A stretch of DNA of 21,645 nucleotides, taken from the NCBI GenBank assembly GCA_043758025.1, contig JAYVOH010000305.1:1-21645 (forward strand), in the 5' to 3' direction. The notes below the pieces were generated by a model. That model was not told where the DNA came from, made no database searches, and worked only from the letters and a program-made list of their open reading frames with translations. The first letter of the stretch is position 1. Each line of letters opens with the position of its first letter. This DNA comes from VFKE01 sp043758025 (GTDB lineage: Bacteria > Verrucomicrobiota > Verrucomicrobiia > Verrucomicrobiales > Verrucomicrobiaceae). This document shows positions 7,346 through 15,972 of the stretch, one piece after another. The position numbers and the translations under genes were made by a program.

Positions 7346-9028
7346 TCAACGCTGCCGGTCGCGAATCTCCAGCAGACGCTTCATCACATGGTTGATCTTT
7401 CCGCTCCAAGTCGCGGTGCCAAAGGCGTCGTGCAGATTGCGATAGAGTTCATAGAGTTCCACATAGACGGCGTGGTTTTCCGCGACGGGATGATACACCT
7501 TTTCCCGCGTGGCAGTGACGCGGGACTGAATTTCCGCGACCGTGCCTGCGCCCGCTGCGGCGGCTCCAAAGATTGCCGCGCCGAGCGCGCAGGTTTGCTC
7601 GCTGCGGCTGACCTTCATCGGTCGTCCGGTGACATCGGCATAGATTTGCATCAGCGTTTCGTTCTTGATGGAAAGCCCGCCGGTGTTGATGATCTCCTTC
7701 ACAGGAACGCCGAATTCTTCAATGCGATTGATGATGGTCAGCGCTCCAAACGCGGTGGCCTCAATGTAGGCGCGGTATATTTCATGTGCCTCAGTGTGCA
7801 AGGTCTGGCCGATGAGCGCGCCCGTCAGCCGGTGATCAACCAGGATGGTGCGGTTGCCATTGTTCCAGTCGAGCGCGAGCAGTCCGGTCGCGCCGGGTTT
7901 CATGGCGGAGAGGGCCTTTTCCATGTTCACGAATTTCTCGCCTGTCGTGGCACCATAAGAATCGGGCACGAGATGATGGACGAACCACAGGAAAATGTCG
8001 CCGACGGCACTCTGTCCCGCCTCGATGCCGTAGTGGTCGCGCACGACGGAACCATTCACGATGCCGCACACGCCGGGGATGTCCGCGAGCGGGTTGTTCG
8101 TGGGCGCAATCATGAGATCGCAAGTGCTGGTGCCGAGAATTTTTATCAGCGTGCCTTCCTTGATGCCCGCGCCGACCGCGCCCATGTGGGCATCGAACGC
8201 ACCGACGGCAACAGCGGTGCCCTCCTTCAAGCCCAGCCGCTCCGCCCATTCTGCGCAAAGGCCGCCAGCTTTCGTGTCTGCGACGTGAGCTTCGGAATAC
8301 AAACGGTCACGCAAGTCGGCGAGCAGGGGATCGAGCTTTGCGAGGAACTCCTTGTCGGGCAAGCCGCCCCATTCAGCATTGAACATGGCCTTGTGACCCG
8401 CGCTGCAAACGCCACGCTTTAGTGTCAGAGGATTGGTATTGCCGGTTAACACGGCGGGTATCCAGTCGCAGTGTTCCACGAAACTGAAGGCCGAATGAAA
8501 CACCGCAGGGTCGCAGCGGCGCAGATGCAAAATTTTACTCCACCACCATTCGGATGAATAGATGCCGCCGCATTTGGCGATGATGTTCGGGCGCATCTCA
8601 AGTGCGAGCTTTGTGATCTCTGCGGCCTCCTCGTGTCCGGTGTGATCCTTCCAGAGCCAGACCAACGCATTGAGGTTGTCCTTGAAGGAATCGAGCAGAC
8701 CGAGCGGCGTGCCTTGCTCGTTCACAGGAATCACCGTGCTGCCCGTGGTGTCGATGCCAATGCCGATGACTTGTAAAGCCTCGAAGCCCGCGATGTTTTC
8801 TCGGGCCTGCGCCAATGCGCCGCGCACGACGGTTTCCAGACCATCGAGATAGTCCTGCGGATTCTGCCGCGCCACATGGGGATCGCGCCGGTCGGTCAGG
8901 ATGCCCAGTTCGCCGGAAGGAAAATTAAAGACTGTGGAACCGACCTCGCGGCCATCATTCAAATCCACCAGGAGGGAGCGGCAGGAGTTGGTGCCGTAGT
9001 CAATGCCGAGAGTGTAGCGTGTGGTCAT
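7346..9028 (-). CDS. araB: Ribulokinase (FGGY carbohydrate kinase)
   Basis: This cytoplasmic FGGY-family kinase would phosphorylate L-ribulose with ATP to L-ribulose 5-phosphate in L-arabinose catabolism. The 560 aa length matches the family (about 560 aa in enterobacteria). The N-terminal phosphate-binding segment is GIDYGTNSCRSLLVD. It is followed by GIGIDTTGSTVIPVNEQG, VWLWKDHTGHEEAAEIT, GGIYSSEWWWSKILH, RGVCSAGHKAM and WGGLPDKEF, all close to the classic AraB pattern. The C-terminal ATPase half has AVGAFDAHMGAVGAG, with the expected catalytic Asp in AFDAH, then KILGTSTCDLMIA and TGGLSIKN. These segments favour AraB over xylulokinase or glycerol kinase. No araA, araD, transporter or AraC-type regulator is in the window. 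It lies 62 bp downstream of the DUF1553 gene and 34 bp upstream of the small secreted gene, all on one strand, so cotranscription is possible. Confidence 0.95.
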   Translation of the reverse strand: MTTRYTLGIDYGTNSCRSLLVDLNDGREVGSTVFNFPSGELGILTDRRDPHVARQNPQDYLDGLETVVRGALAQARENIAGFEALQVIGIGIDTTGSTVIPVNEQGTPLGLLDSFKDNLNALVWLWKDHTGHEEAAEITKLALEMRPNIIAKCGGIYSSEWWWSKILHLRRCDPAVFHSAFSFVEHCDWIPAVLTGNTNPLTLKRGVCSAGHKAMFNAEWGGLPDKEFLAKLDPLLADLRDRLYSEAHVADTKAGGLCAEWAERLGLKEGTAVAVGAFDAHMGAVGAGIKEGTLIKILGTSTCDLMIAPTNNPLADIPGVCGIVNGSVVRDHYGIEAGQSAVGDIFLWFVHHLVPDSYGATTGEKFVNMEKALSAMKPGATGLLALDWNNGNRTILVDHRLTGALIGQTLHTEAHEIYRAYIEATAFGALTIINRIEEFGVPVKEIINTGGLSIKNETLMQIYADVTGRPMKVSRSEQTCALGAAIFGAAAAGAGTVAEIQSRVTATREKVYHPVAENHAVYVELYELYRNLHDAFGTATWSGKINHVMKRLLEIRDRQR

Positions 9029-9090
9029 AACGAACGACGATCATCGCGGGCTGAGTGGTGTTGGCAAAGGGAAAGTCGCCAGCAGTCCGT

Positions 9091-11649
9091 CTAATCGATG
9101 TAAGCGAATTCATTGAGATTCATCAGCGACCGGCATAGCTCCGGCAGCGAGTGTCCCTTGAGGAAATTCAGGCATGAGGTGCGTTCTTCTGCGTCCGGTT
9201 GACGCTGAAGCGCGAGCGCGAAGGCCCGGTTAATCTGTGCGTCCGGCGTATCACCTGCTTCGCGCTGAAGCCGCTGCGCGAAGGCTTGGGACATCTCGAT
9301 GGCGAAATCATTATTAAGCAGGGTGAGTGCCTGCGGTGCGACTGTGGACACGGTGCGGCCAGGGCAGGAAATGCTGTTGTCCGGCAGATCAAAAGTTTCC
9401 ATCATGGGGATGCGCAGATTGCGTTTCTGCACCAGATAGATGCTGCGCACATTCAGTTTCTCCGGCGGCGATGGATGCCAGCCCTTCATGGGAAATTCCG
9501 CATCATCGAGCAAGGCAGGACTGGCACTGAGAACATCCGCTGGAAGCGTGGGCCAAAGCGGCGGCCCACCCTCATGCGGCTGGAGTTTGCCGGCGACACT
9601 GAGCATGGAATCACGCAGGGCCTCAGCCGCAAGCCGGTGTGGTGCGTGTCCCGCCGGCAGATGCTTTTCTTCGATTGATGACGTCTGCATTCCCTGCTTG
9701 TAAGTGGCGCTGTTGAGCATGAGGCGGTGCATTTTTTTCAATGACCAGCCCTGCCGCATGAATTCACGGGCCAGCCAGTCGAGCAGATCCGGCTGACTTG
9801 GACGGGCGCCCGCATGGCCGAACTCATTGGGCGTGGCTTGCAATCCCTCGCCAAAATGGGCGCGCCAGATGCGGTTTACGAGCACGCGTGAAGTCAGGGG
9901 ATTTTTCTCCGAAACCATCCATTCTGCCAGCGCGCTGCGTCTTCCTGAGGAAGAAGGGCGGGCTGGTTTGCCGATGCTGGCCGGATTGGGATCCAGCAAG
10001 GAAAGATAGCCCGGAACGACCGGCTCTCGCGGCTGGTTGAAGTCGCCCTGAAAGAGCACGCTGGTCGCGGGCGGTCTGTCGCCGGCATCATGCGCGAGGA
10101 GTCCTGTGGTGCAATTTCTGCCCTGTTCCAACAGGCTTTCGTATGCGGCGTCAGTCTGGTCGTAGAGTTTTGTATCGGCTTCACTGAAGATTCGCCTGGC
10201 CTGATCCATCGTGGGATTCATCTTTTTGTTGAGTGAAAATATTTTGCGCCTGATGGCGAGGTCCGGTTTTTCCGGAGGGTGCTCCAGCAGTTCTCGATCC
10301 TCCTTGGGGAGACGTTCCAGGCGATTGGCCCGGAGACGTTCAATGTAAGGGGCGGCGATTCCCTCGAGAAATTTTTGCTTTTCCGCGATTTCCGCGATCA
10401 GTTTTTCGTTGTGGCGTCTGATCTCCTCGCGCGGTGCCGGAAGGTCGAGTATGATGTGCTCCGCTGGCTCTATTCCTTCAAAAAATGCGCGCAGCCGGTA
10501 GTAGTCGGCTTGGGAGACGGGATCAAATTTGTGATTATGGCAGCGGGCACAGGAGAGCGTGAGACCGAGGAAAGCCGCACCGGTGGTTTCGACCAGATCG
10601 GACATGACCTGGGTGCGGGCACGCAAGTCCTCGCCGAATTTTTTTGCGCTGTTATCGAACGGCCCGATGCGCAAGTAACCGGTGGCGATGAGGCAATCCT
10701 GTTCGGCGGTGTTTTGCGGATCGCCGGGAACCATTTCATCGCCCGCGAGCTGCTCGCGGATGAAGCGGTCGAAGGGCTTGTCCGCATTGAGCGAACGGAT
10801 GACATAGTCGCGGAAGCGCCAGGCCTCCGGGCGGAACTCATCCCAGTCGTAGCCGTTGCTGTCGGAATAGCGGACAGTATCGAGCCAGAGCCGTGCCCAG
10901 TGCTCGCCGTAGCGGGGAGAGTCCAGCAACTTGTCCACGAGATTTTTGTAGGCGTCCGGTGAAGGATCGGAGACAAAAGCCTCCACTTCCTCCGGCGCAG
11001 GCGGCAGGCCGGTGAGATCAAAGTAAAGCCTGCGGGCCAGCGTGCGGCGATCCGCTTCCGCAGCGGGCTTCAGTCCTGCGGCTTCGATGCGCGAGAGCAC
11101 GAAGGCGTCGATAGGATTCTGCACCCACCGGGTATCGCGCACTGGTGGCGGCGCGGGATCGGTGATGGGTTTGAACGACCAGAGATCGAGCCGCTTGCCG
11201 CCGAAAATTTTTACGATTGGGTTGCGTGGATCGGACCAGGCATCGCCGATTTTCTCTTGGTTCGTGCCTAAGGTTGCTGCAGGTTGCGCCGGCCACGGTG
11301 CGCCGTCGGCGATCCAGCGTTCCAAGGCGGCAATTTCAACATCTTGCAATTTTTCCTTGGGTGGCATTTCCCGATCCTCCTCCGCGTGGCGGACGAGCTT
11401 GACCATGAGGCTTTCGGCCGGTTTGCCGGGCACGAGCGCCGGGCCGTCCTTGCCGCCCTTGAGCGTGGCTTCGCGGGAATCGAGGCGCAGATCGCCTTTC
11501 TGTTTTTCCGCACCGTGGCAGCGGAAGCAGGAGTGCTCCAGCATGGGCCATACGTTCCATTGGAAGCGCTCCTCGGGCGTCGGTTCTGCGCCATGCAGCG
11601 CAGTCACTGCGGAGACAGCGAGGATGAGGGAAAGGAGTCGTGATCGCAT
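9091..11649 (-). CDS. DUF1549/DUF1553 (PSCyt1-PSCyt2-PSD1) cytochrome-like exported protein
   Basis: The domain order is standard for this PVC family. A signal peptide (MRSRLLSLILAVSAVTALHG) is followed by a planctomycete cytochrome c domain (PSCyt1) with heme motif CFRCH and the downstream MPPKEKL that may supply the distal ligand. Next comes PSCyt2/DUF1549 (about residues 175-400), which contains a second CxxCH, CARCHNHKFDP, about residue 367. The C-terminal PSD1/DUF1553 domain (about 570-850) includes LTSRVLVNRIWRAHFGEGL and VAPQALTLLNND. The protein is probably periplasmic or envelope-bound and heme-loaded; no substrate is established. The frame extends to an ATG at 11667 (adding MVLPAL), but the internal ATG at 11649 gives the more typical signal peptide; neither has a ribosome-binding site. 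The usual partner, DUF1501, is present but divergently transcribed across about 100 bp. AraB follows 62 bp downstream on the same strand. Confidence 0.93.
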   Translation of the reverse strand: MRSRLLSLILAVSAVTALHGAEPTPEERFQWNVWPMLEHSCFRCHGAEKQKGDLRLDSREATLKGGKDGPALVPGKPAESLMVKLVRHAEEDREMPPKEKLQDVEIAALERWIADGAPWPAQPAATLGTNQEKIGDAWSDPRNPIVKIFGGKRLDLWSFKPITDPAPPPVRDTRWVQNPIDAFVLSRIEAAGLKPAAEADRRTLARRLYFDLTGLPPAPEEVEAFVSDPSPDAYKNLVDKLLDSPRYGEHWARLWLDTVRYSDSNGYDWDEFRPEAWRFRDYVIRSLNADKPFDRFIREQLAGDEMVPGDPQNTAEQDCLIATGYLRIGPFDNSAKKFGEDLRARTQVMSDLVETTGAAFLGLTLSCARCHNHKFDPVSQADYYRLRAFFEGIEPAEHIILDLPAPREEIRRHNEKLIAEIAEKQKFLEGIAAPYIERLRANRLERLPKEDRELLEHPPEKPDLAIRRKIFSLNKKMNPTMDQARRIFSEADTKLYDQTDAAYESLLEQGRNCTTGLLAHDAGDRPPATSVLFQGDFNQPREPVVPGYLSLLDPNPASIGKPARPSSSGRRSALAEWMVSEKNPLTSRVLVNRIWRAHFGEGLQATPNEFGHAGARPSQPDLLDWLAREFMRQGWSLKKMHRLMLNSATYKQGMQTSSIEEKHLPAGHAPHRLAAEALRDSMLSVAGKLQPHEGGPPLWPTLPADVLSASPALLDDAEFPMKGWHPSPPEKLNVRSIYLVQKRNLRIPMMETFDLPDNSISCPGRTVSTVAPQALTLLNNDFAIEMSQAFAQRLQREAGDTPDAQINRAFALALQRQPDAEERTSCLNFLKGHSLPELCRSLMNLNEFAYID

Positions 11650-11724
11650 GAGCGCAGGCAGCACCATCTAACATCAAGTTCCAAGGATCAAGGAAACTTA
11701 AAGCTGCAAAACGATTCTTGAAGT

Positions 11725-11753
11725 TTGAATCTTTGCCAGTCAGGCTTTAGATT
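11725..11753 (+). promoter_or_regulatory. Candidate promoter of the DUF1501 gene in the divergent spacer
   Basis: TTGAAT (11725-11730) and TAGATT (11748-11753) are separated by 17 bp, a sigma70-like arrangement. A start site about 7 bases downstream would fall near 11760, only a base or two before the ATG at 11762. The transcript would then be leaderless or nearly so, which fits the lack of any Shine-Dalgarno motif. The promoter for the divergent DUF1553 gene must lie in the same short A/T-rich spacer, but I see no clear match for it. This is a consensus match only. Confidence 0.3.
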
Positions 11754-11761
11754 CACGTTCC

Positions 11762-13216
11762 ATGCATGCGTCCTGCCCTAGTTGTTCCCGCCGCGATTTT
11801 CTCTCGCGCACGGGCAGCGGATTTGGCGCGCTGGCGCTCGGCGCGCTGATGCGGATGGATGCGCGGGCTGCGGCACCGGCGGTGAACATTGATCCAGTCA
11901 ATCCCTACCTGTCGCGCAAGCCGCATTTTGCCCCGAAAGCGAAGTCAGTGATTTTTCTCCACATGGTCGGAGGTCCTTCCCAGGTGGACACGTTTGATTA
12001 CAAACCGATGCTGCAAAAGCTGGACGGTCAGCCCGTGCCGGACTCCATCCGGCAGTCGATACTCAAAACCAAACACAGCAATGTTTTCGTGGACTGCGGG
12101 AACTTGATGGCCAGCCCTTACAAATTTTCGCAGCACGGCAAGTCTGGGCTGTGGGTCTCAGAGTTGTATCCGAACCTGGCGAATCACGTGGATGATCTCT
12201 GCTTCATCCATTCGATGCAGGCGGACAGCAACAACCACGCGCCTGCAAGCTACCAGATGCATACCGGTGAAACCGTGCCCGGCAAGGCGAGTCTTGGCGC
12301 TTGGATCACTTATGGATTGGGCACGGGAAATCAAGACCTGCCCGGCTATGTTCTGCTGTTTGAAGGTGGTCCGTATGGCGGCGCGGCCAACGACTCCAAT
12401 GGCTTTCTACCCGCCGCGTTTCAAGGCACGCGGCTCCGTGATAAGGGATCGCCCGTGCTCGATCTGCTGCCGCCAGCGGAATTTGCCAAGGGCCAGCGGG
12501 CTTCGCTCGATCTCGTGCATGAACTGAACATGAAGCACCGGGCTGCGCGTCCCGGCATGACGGAACTGGATGCGCGCATTGCGAGTTACGAGCTGGCCTA
12601 CCGGATGCAGTCCGCCGCGTTGGAAGTGGGCGACATTGAAAAGGAATCACCGCAAACGCGCGCCAGTTACGGCTTTGATCATCAAGATGCGCAGGTGGTG
12701 AAGTTCGGCCGCAAGTGCTTGCTGGCCCGGCGGCTGGTGGAGCGCGGCGTGCGCTTCGTGCAGATTTACAACACTTATGACAAAGAAGGATGGGATGCTC
12801 ACGCGCATCTCGAAACCAATCATCCGCCGCTGGCCCGTCAAACCGACCAGCCCATTGCCGCATTGCTGGCCGACCTCAAGCAGCGAAATTTGCTGGACGA
12901 GACATTGGTCATCTGGGCGGGAGAATTTGGCCGAACTCCGATGATGCAAGGCGAGCGTGGCCGCCAGCACAACGCCGCCGGCTTCACCATCTGGATGGCC
13001 GGCGGCGGCGTGAAGCCGGGGACGCAGATTGGCATGACCGACGAGATCGGGCTGATGGCGGTGGACCAACCGCATGGATTTAAGGATTTGCACGCGACCA
13101 TTCTCGCGGCGCTAGGCCTGCGTTGTGACGATCTTTATTTCGAGCACGAAGGCCGGCTGGAGCGGCTTACGGGCATTGCAGGCAATGGCGAGGTCATACC
13201 CGGCGTGCTGGGTTGA
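11762..13216 (+). CDS. DUF1501 family exported protein (Tat signal)
   Basis: The 484 aa length and motifs match DUF1501, a PVC-rich family related to the alkaline phosphatase/sulfatase fold, with no firmly established substrate. The N-terminus carries a twin-arginine motif, SRRDFL (9-14), and the hydrophobic GSGFGALALGALM, indicating folded export by Tat. Family landmarks in order are IFLHMVGGPSQVDTFDYKP, HGKSGLWVSELYPNLANHVD, NNHAPASYQMHTGE, GWDAHAHLETNHP, VIWAGEFGRTP (GEFGRTP at 387-393), RQHNAAGFTIWMAGGGVKPG and HGFKDLHATILAALGL. The Asp and His positions in these motifs would be the metal ligands if the alkaline phosphatase analogy holds. The gene is divergent from its usual DUF1553 partner and lies 74 bp upstream of the CxxCH propeller gene, probably its operon partner. 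A CPSC pair (5-8) precedes the Tat motif; it is not a heme site. Confidence 0.93.
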   Translation: MHASCPSCSRRDFLSRTGSGFGALALGALMRMDARAAAPAVNIDPVNPYLSRKPHFAPKAKSVIFLHMVGGPSQVDTFDYKPMLQKLDGQPVPDSIRQSILKTKHSNVFVDCGNLMASPYKFSQHGKSGLWVSELYPNLANHVDDLCFIHSMQADSNNHAPASYQMHTGETVPGKASLGAWITYGLGTGNQDLPGYVLLFEGGPYGGAANDSNGFLPAAFQGTRLRDKGSPVLDLLPPAEFAKGQRASLDLVHELNMKHRAARPGMTELDARIASYELAYRMQSAALEVGDIEKESPQTRASYGFDHQDAQVVKFGRKCLLARRLVERGVRFVQIYNTYDKEGWDAHAHLETNHPPLARQTDQPIAALLADLKQRNLLDETLVIWAGEFGRTPMMQGERGRQHNAAGFTIWMAGGGVKPGTQIGMTDEIGLMAVDQPHGFKDLHATILAALGLRCDDLYFEHEGRLERLTGIAGNGEVIPGVLG

Positions 13217-13290
13217 CCGGCCAAGCCACATTCTTGCGCCGATGCACCACAGTGCTCTTGCGCTTTTTATTGGTCTGAGTAGATGTCTTC

Positions 13291-15924
13291 ATGCGCCGCC
13301 CTGTCGCCATATTTTTTGGACTTACTATTGTTTCTACTCTGGTTCTTGGGGGAATTCACTTCAAGCGGTCGATTTCACGTGCGCGCCCGCTGCCGCCGGG
13401 TGTCTACCTTCCACCGGGCGTCAGTCTCACAGATGCGGCTGGTCACGACAACGGCGTGCGCTTCGTCGATCTGAACGGGGACAGTCGTGACGACATCGTC
13501 TTCTCCAACCCGCAGCGTTATGGCGTTTATTTGTATAATCCGAAAGAGAATAAAAAATATGACTGGCGCGTCGGCTGGACCTTCACGATGCGCGAGGGTA
13601 AGGCGGGCGATGAGAGTGCCATCCCGCTACTTGTCAACGCAGATGGCACCAGCACCGGGGTCACGTTCAAGGACAAAGCCATGCGCCTGCCGGACGGACG
13701 ACGAATCGAGTTTGCCGAATTGATAAAGCAGGCCGGCCCGCCGCCACGCACGCCGGAGGAGTCGCTCAAGGCCATGCATGTGAAACCCGGTTTCACCGTA
13801 GAGCTTGTAGCCAGCGAGCCACTCGTGCAGGATCCCATTTTCATTGACTGGGGTGCGGATGGCCGCATGTGGGTGGTGGAGATGGCCGACTACCCGTGCC
13901 ATGAGCAGGACGGCAAAATTTTCCCTGGGCGCGTGAAATTTCTCGAAGACACGGACAACGATGGTCGCTACGACAAGGCTACCGTCTTCCTCGACGATCT
14001 AAACTACCCAACGGGCCTGGCTCCTTGGAAAAACGGCCTTTTTATCTCGACAGTTCCTTCTGTCATTTTTGCTGAGGACGACGATAGCGACGGCAGGGCG
14101 GACAAACAAACACCCGTCATTACTGGCTTCACCGAGGACAACCAGCAGCATCTCGCGAACGGCTTTTGCTGGGGTCTGGACGGCTGGGTTTACGGAGCAA
14201 ACGGCGAGAACGGCCATGTGGTCACCGAGGTGAAAAGCGGCAAGGAATTCAACCTCAAGGGCCGTGATTTCCGTTTCAACCCGGGCACCGGCGAATTCCA
14301 GTTGCAGGCCGGAGCCGCGCAGTGCGGACGCTGGCGCGATGACCTCGGCAACTGGTTCGCCAACTTCAACAACACTCTCGGCTGGCATTATATTATGGAC
14401 GAACGCTACCTCGCGCGCAATCCGCAGCTTGCCGTGCGCACCTTGCGCCACAACTTGAACGAGCAGCGACGCGTTTTCCCCGTCAGCACTCCGCTGCGCT
14501 TCAATTTCCCGGACGAGTTAAACACGCTCACGTCCGGCTGTAATATGATGCCCTATCGAGATAGTTTTTTTGGCGACGAGTATGCACGTAGTTATTTCAT
14601 CTGCGAGCCCGCCAACAACCTCGTCCACCGCGAAGTGCTGGATCCCAACGGCATCAGCTTCACCAGCCACCGCGCTGCCGACGAGCAGGAAACCGAATTT
14701 CTCACCAGTGAGGACACATGGTCGCGCTTCACCATGGCCCGCACCGGACCGGACGGCTGTCTTTACGTCGTGGACTTTTACCGCATCATATTGGAGCACC
14801 CGAAGTGGATTCCAAAGTTGATGCTCGACCATCTCGATGTGCGTGCGGGTTCGGATAAGGGACGCATTTACCGAATCAAGCCAACGGGCATGGAGCGACG
14901 TGAGGTGCCACGCTTGGACAAAATGAGTGAAGAGGACCTGGTGAAATCGCTCGCATCGCCCAACGGCTGGACGCGCGACACCGCGCAGCGCTTGCTTATC
15001 GAGCGTGGGGCGAAACCTCACATTGACCTGCTGCCGACCAGCTCCAGTGCTGCGCAGACGCAGGCGCTGTGGACCATGCACACCCTCGGCACGCTGGACG
15101 AGAAATCTTTGCTCGATGCACTGCATTCTACCGACGACGCAGTTCGTGCTCAAGCCGTGCGGCTCGCCGAATCACTTCCGGAAAGTAAGGCCGTCGTTGA
15201 ACGGCTCTGCGAACTTGCGGGCGATGCTGACCTGCGTGTCCGCTTTCAACTCGCCCTTGCGCTCGGCGAAATCTTCGATCCTCGTGTGCCCGAAGTCCTG
15301 CGCACACTGGCGAAGCGTGATGGAGGCAATCAGGACATGCTCATGGCGCTCCTTTCGTCCGCACCACGGCACGCCGCAACGCTCGCGGAAGATGCAAAAC
15401 TTTGGCAGGCTGCATTCAAGAGCGGCAGCGAAATCGCGGTTAAACTCCCACCTCAGATCATCACGAACCTTAACCCCGACCGGGAGAAGGTCGTGCAGCA
15501 ATATGCCAGCGTCACCACCCTGACCGGCGATGCGGCGCGTGGCCACGCCCTCTTCACGAACGTCTGCTCCGCATGCCACCGTCTCAAGAACGAGGGCAAC
15601 GAAGTCGGCCCCGACCTGGGCACTGTCGTTGGCAAGCCTACGGAACAACTGGTGGAAGCCATCCTCGATCCGAGCCGCGCTGTGGAAGATCGCTACACAA
15701 CGCAAACGCTCATCCTGAAGCAAGGCCGCGAGATCACTGGGCTGGTCCTGGAAGAAAACGCAAACAGCCTGACCTTGCGCGGCACCACCGGCATCGAAGT
15801 CATCATGCGCAGCGACATGAGCAAGCGCACTAGCACCAATAAATCACTCATGCCCGAGGGCTTGGAGAGCTTGCTGGCACCGCAGCACATCGCGGATATC
15901 ATCGCGTGGCTGCGCGTGAGATGA
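13291..15924 (+). CDS. PVC-type CxxCH protein: FG-GAP-like N-terminus, propeller dehydrogenase-like domain, HEAT repeats, cytochrome c
   Basis: This is an 877 aa exported fusion. It starts MRRPVAIFFGLTIVSTLVLGG, a signal peptide or membrane anchor. A short FG-GAP/VCBS-like piece follows with FVDLNGDSRDDIVFSN (Asp-rich loop 60-68). About residues 155-530 form the membrane-bound dehydrogenase-like propeller typical of this family, from MHVKPGFTVELVASEPLVQDP through DTDNDGRYD (220-228), DDDSDGRAD (263-271), LANGFCWGLDGWVYGANGENGH and RTGPDGCLYVVDFYR. About 545-720 is helical and HEAT-like (VRAQAVRLAESL, LRVRFQLALALGEI). The C-terminus (about 740-877) is the PVC heme-binding domain with CSACH at 759-763, EVGPDLGTVVGKP, ILDPSRAVEDRY, and MPEGLESLLAPQHIADIIAWLR. 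The Met of MPEGLE may be the distal ligand. It probably oxidises a sugar or similar compound and passes electrons to its own heme, but the substrate is unknown. It follows DUF1501 by 74 bp. Confidence 0.92.
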   Translation: MRRPVAIFFGLTIVSTLVLGGIHFKRSISRARPLPPGVYLPPGVSLTDAAGHDNGVRFVDLNGDSRDDIVFSNPQRYGVYLYNPKENKKYDWRVGWTFTMREGKAGDESAIPLLVNADGTSTGVTFKDKAMRLPDGRRIEFAELIKQAGPPPRTPEESLKAMHVKPGFTVELVASEPLVQDPIFIDWGADGRMWVVEMADYPCHEQDGKIFPGRVKFLEDTDNDGRYDKATVFLDDLNYPTGLAPWKNGLFISTVPSVIFAEDDDSDGRADKQTPVITGFTEDNQQHLANGFCWGLDGWVYGANGENGHVVTEVKSGKEFNLKGRDFRFNPGTGEFQLQAGAAQCGRWRDDLGNWFANFNNTLGWHYIMDERYLARNPQLAVRTLRHNLNEQRRVFPVSTPLRFNFPDELNTLTSGCNMMPYRDSFFGDEYARSYFICEPANNLVHREVLDPNGISFTSHRAADEQETEFLTSEDTWSRFTMARTGPDGCLYVVDFYRIILEHPKWIPKLMLDHLDVRAGSDKGRIYRIKPTGMERREVPRLDKMSEEDLVKSLASPNGWTRDTAQRLLIERGAKPHIDLLPTSSSAAQTQALWTMHTLGTLDEKSLLDALHSTDDAVRAQAVRLAESLPESKAVVERLCELAGDADLRVRFQLALALGEIFDPRVPEVLRTLAKRDGGNQDMLMALLSSAPRHAATLAEDAKLWQAAFKSGSEIAVKLPPQIITNLNPDREKVVQQYASVTTLTGDAARGHALFTNVCSACHRLKNEGNEVGPDLGTVVGKPTEQLVEAILDPSRAVEDRYTTQTLILKQGREITGLVLEENANSLTLRGTTGIEVIMRSDMSKRTSTNKSLMPEGLESLLAPQHIADIIAWLRVR

Positions 15925-15972
15925 CCGGGCGCACAGCGGCTTCTCGACTAAACAAGCGCTGCCGTTATGTGA

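Noticed and set aside
7226..8422. 398-codon open frame on the plus strand opposite araB
   Set aside because: It lies antisense to a confidently identified ribulokinase; long antisense frames are common in GC-biased codons, and the translation shows no family features.
15925..15972. Possible bidirectional terminator between the convergent propeller genes
   Set aside because: Only a weak cagcg/cgctg pairing is visible, with no T-run on either strand.
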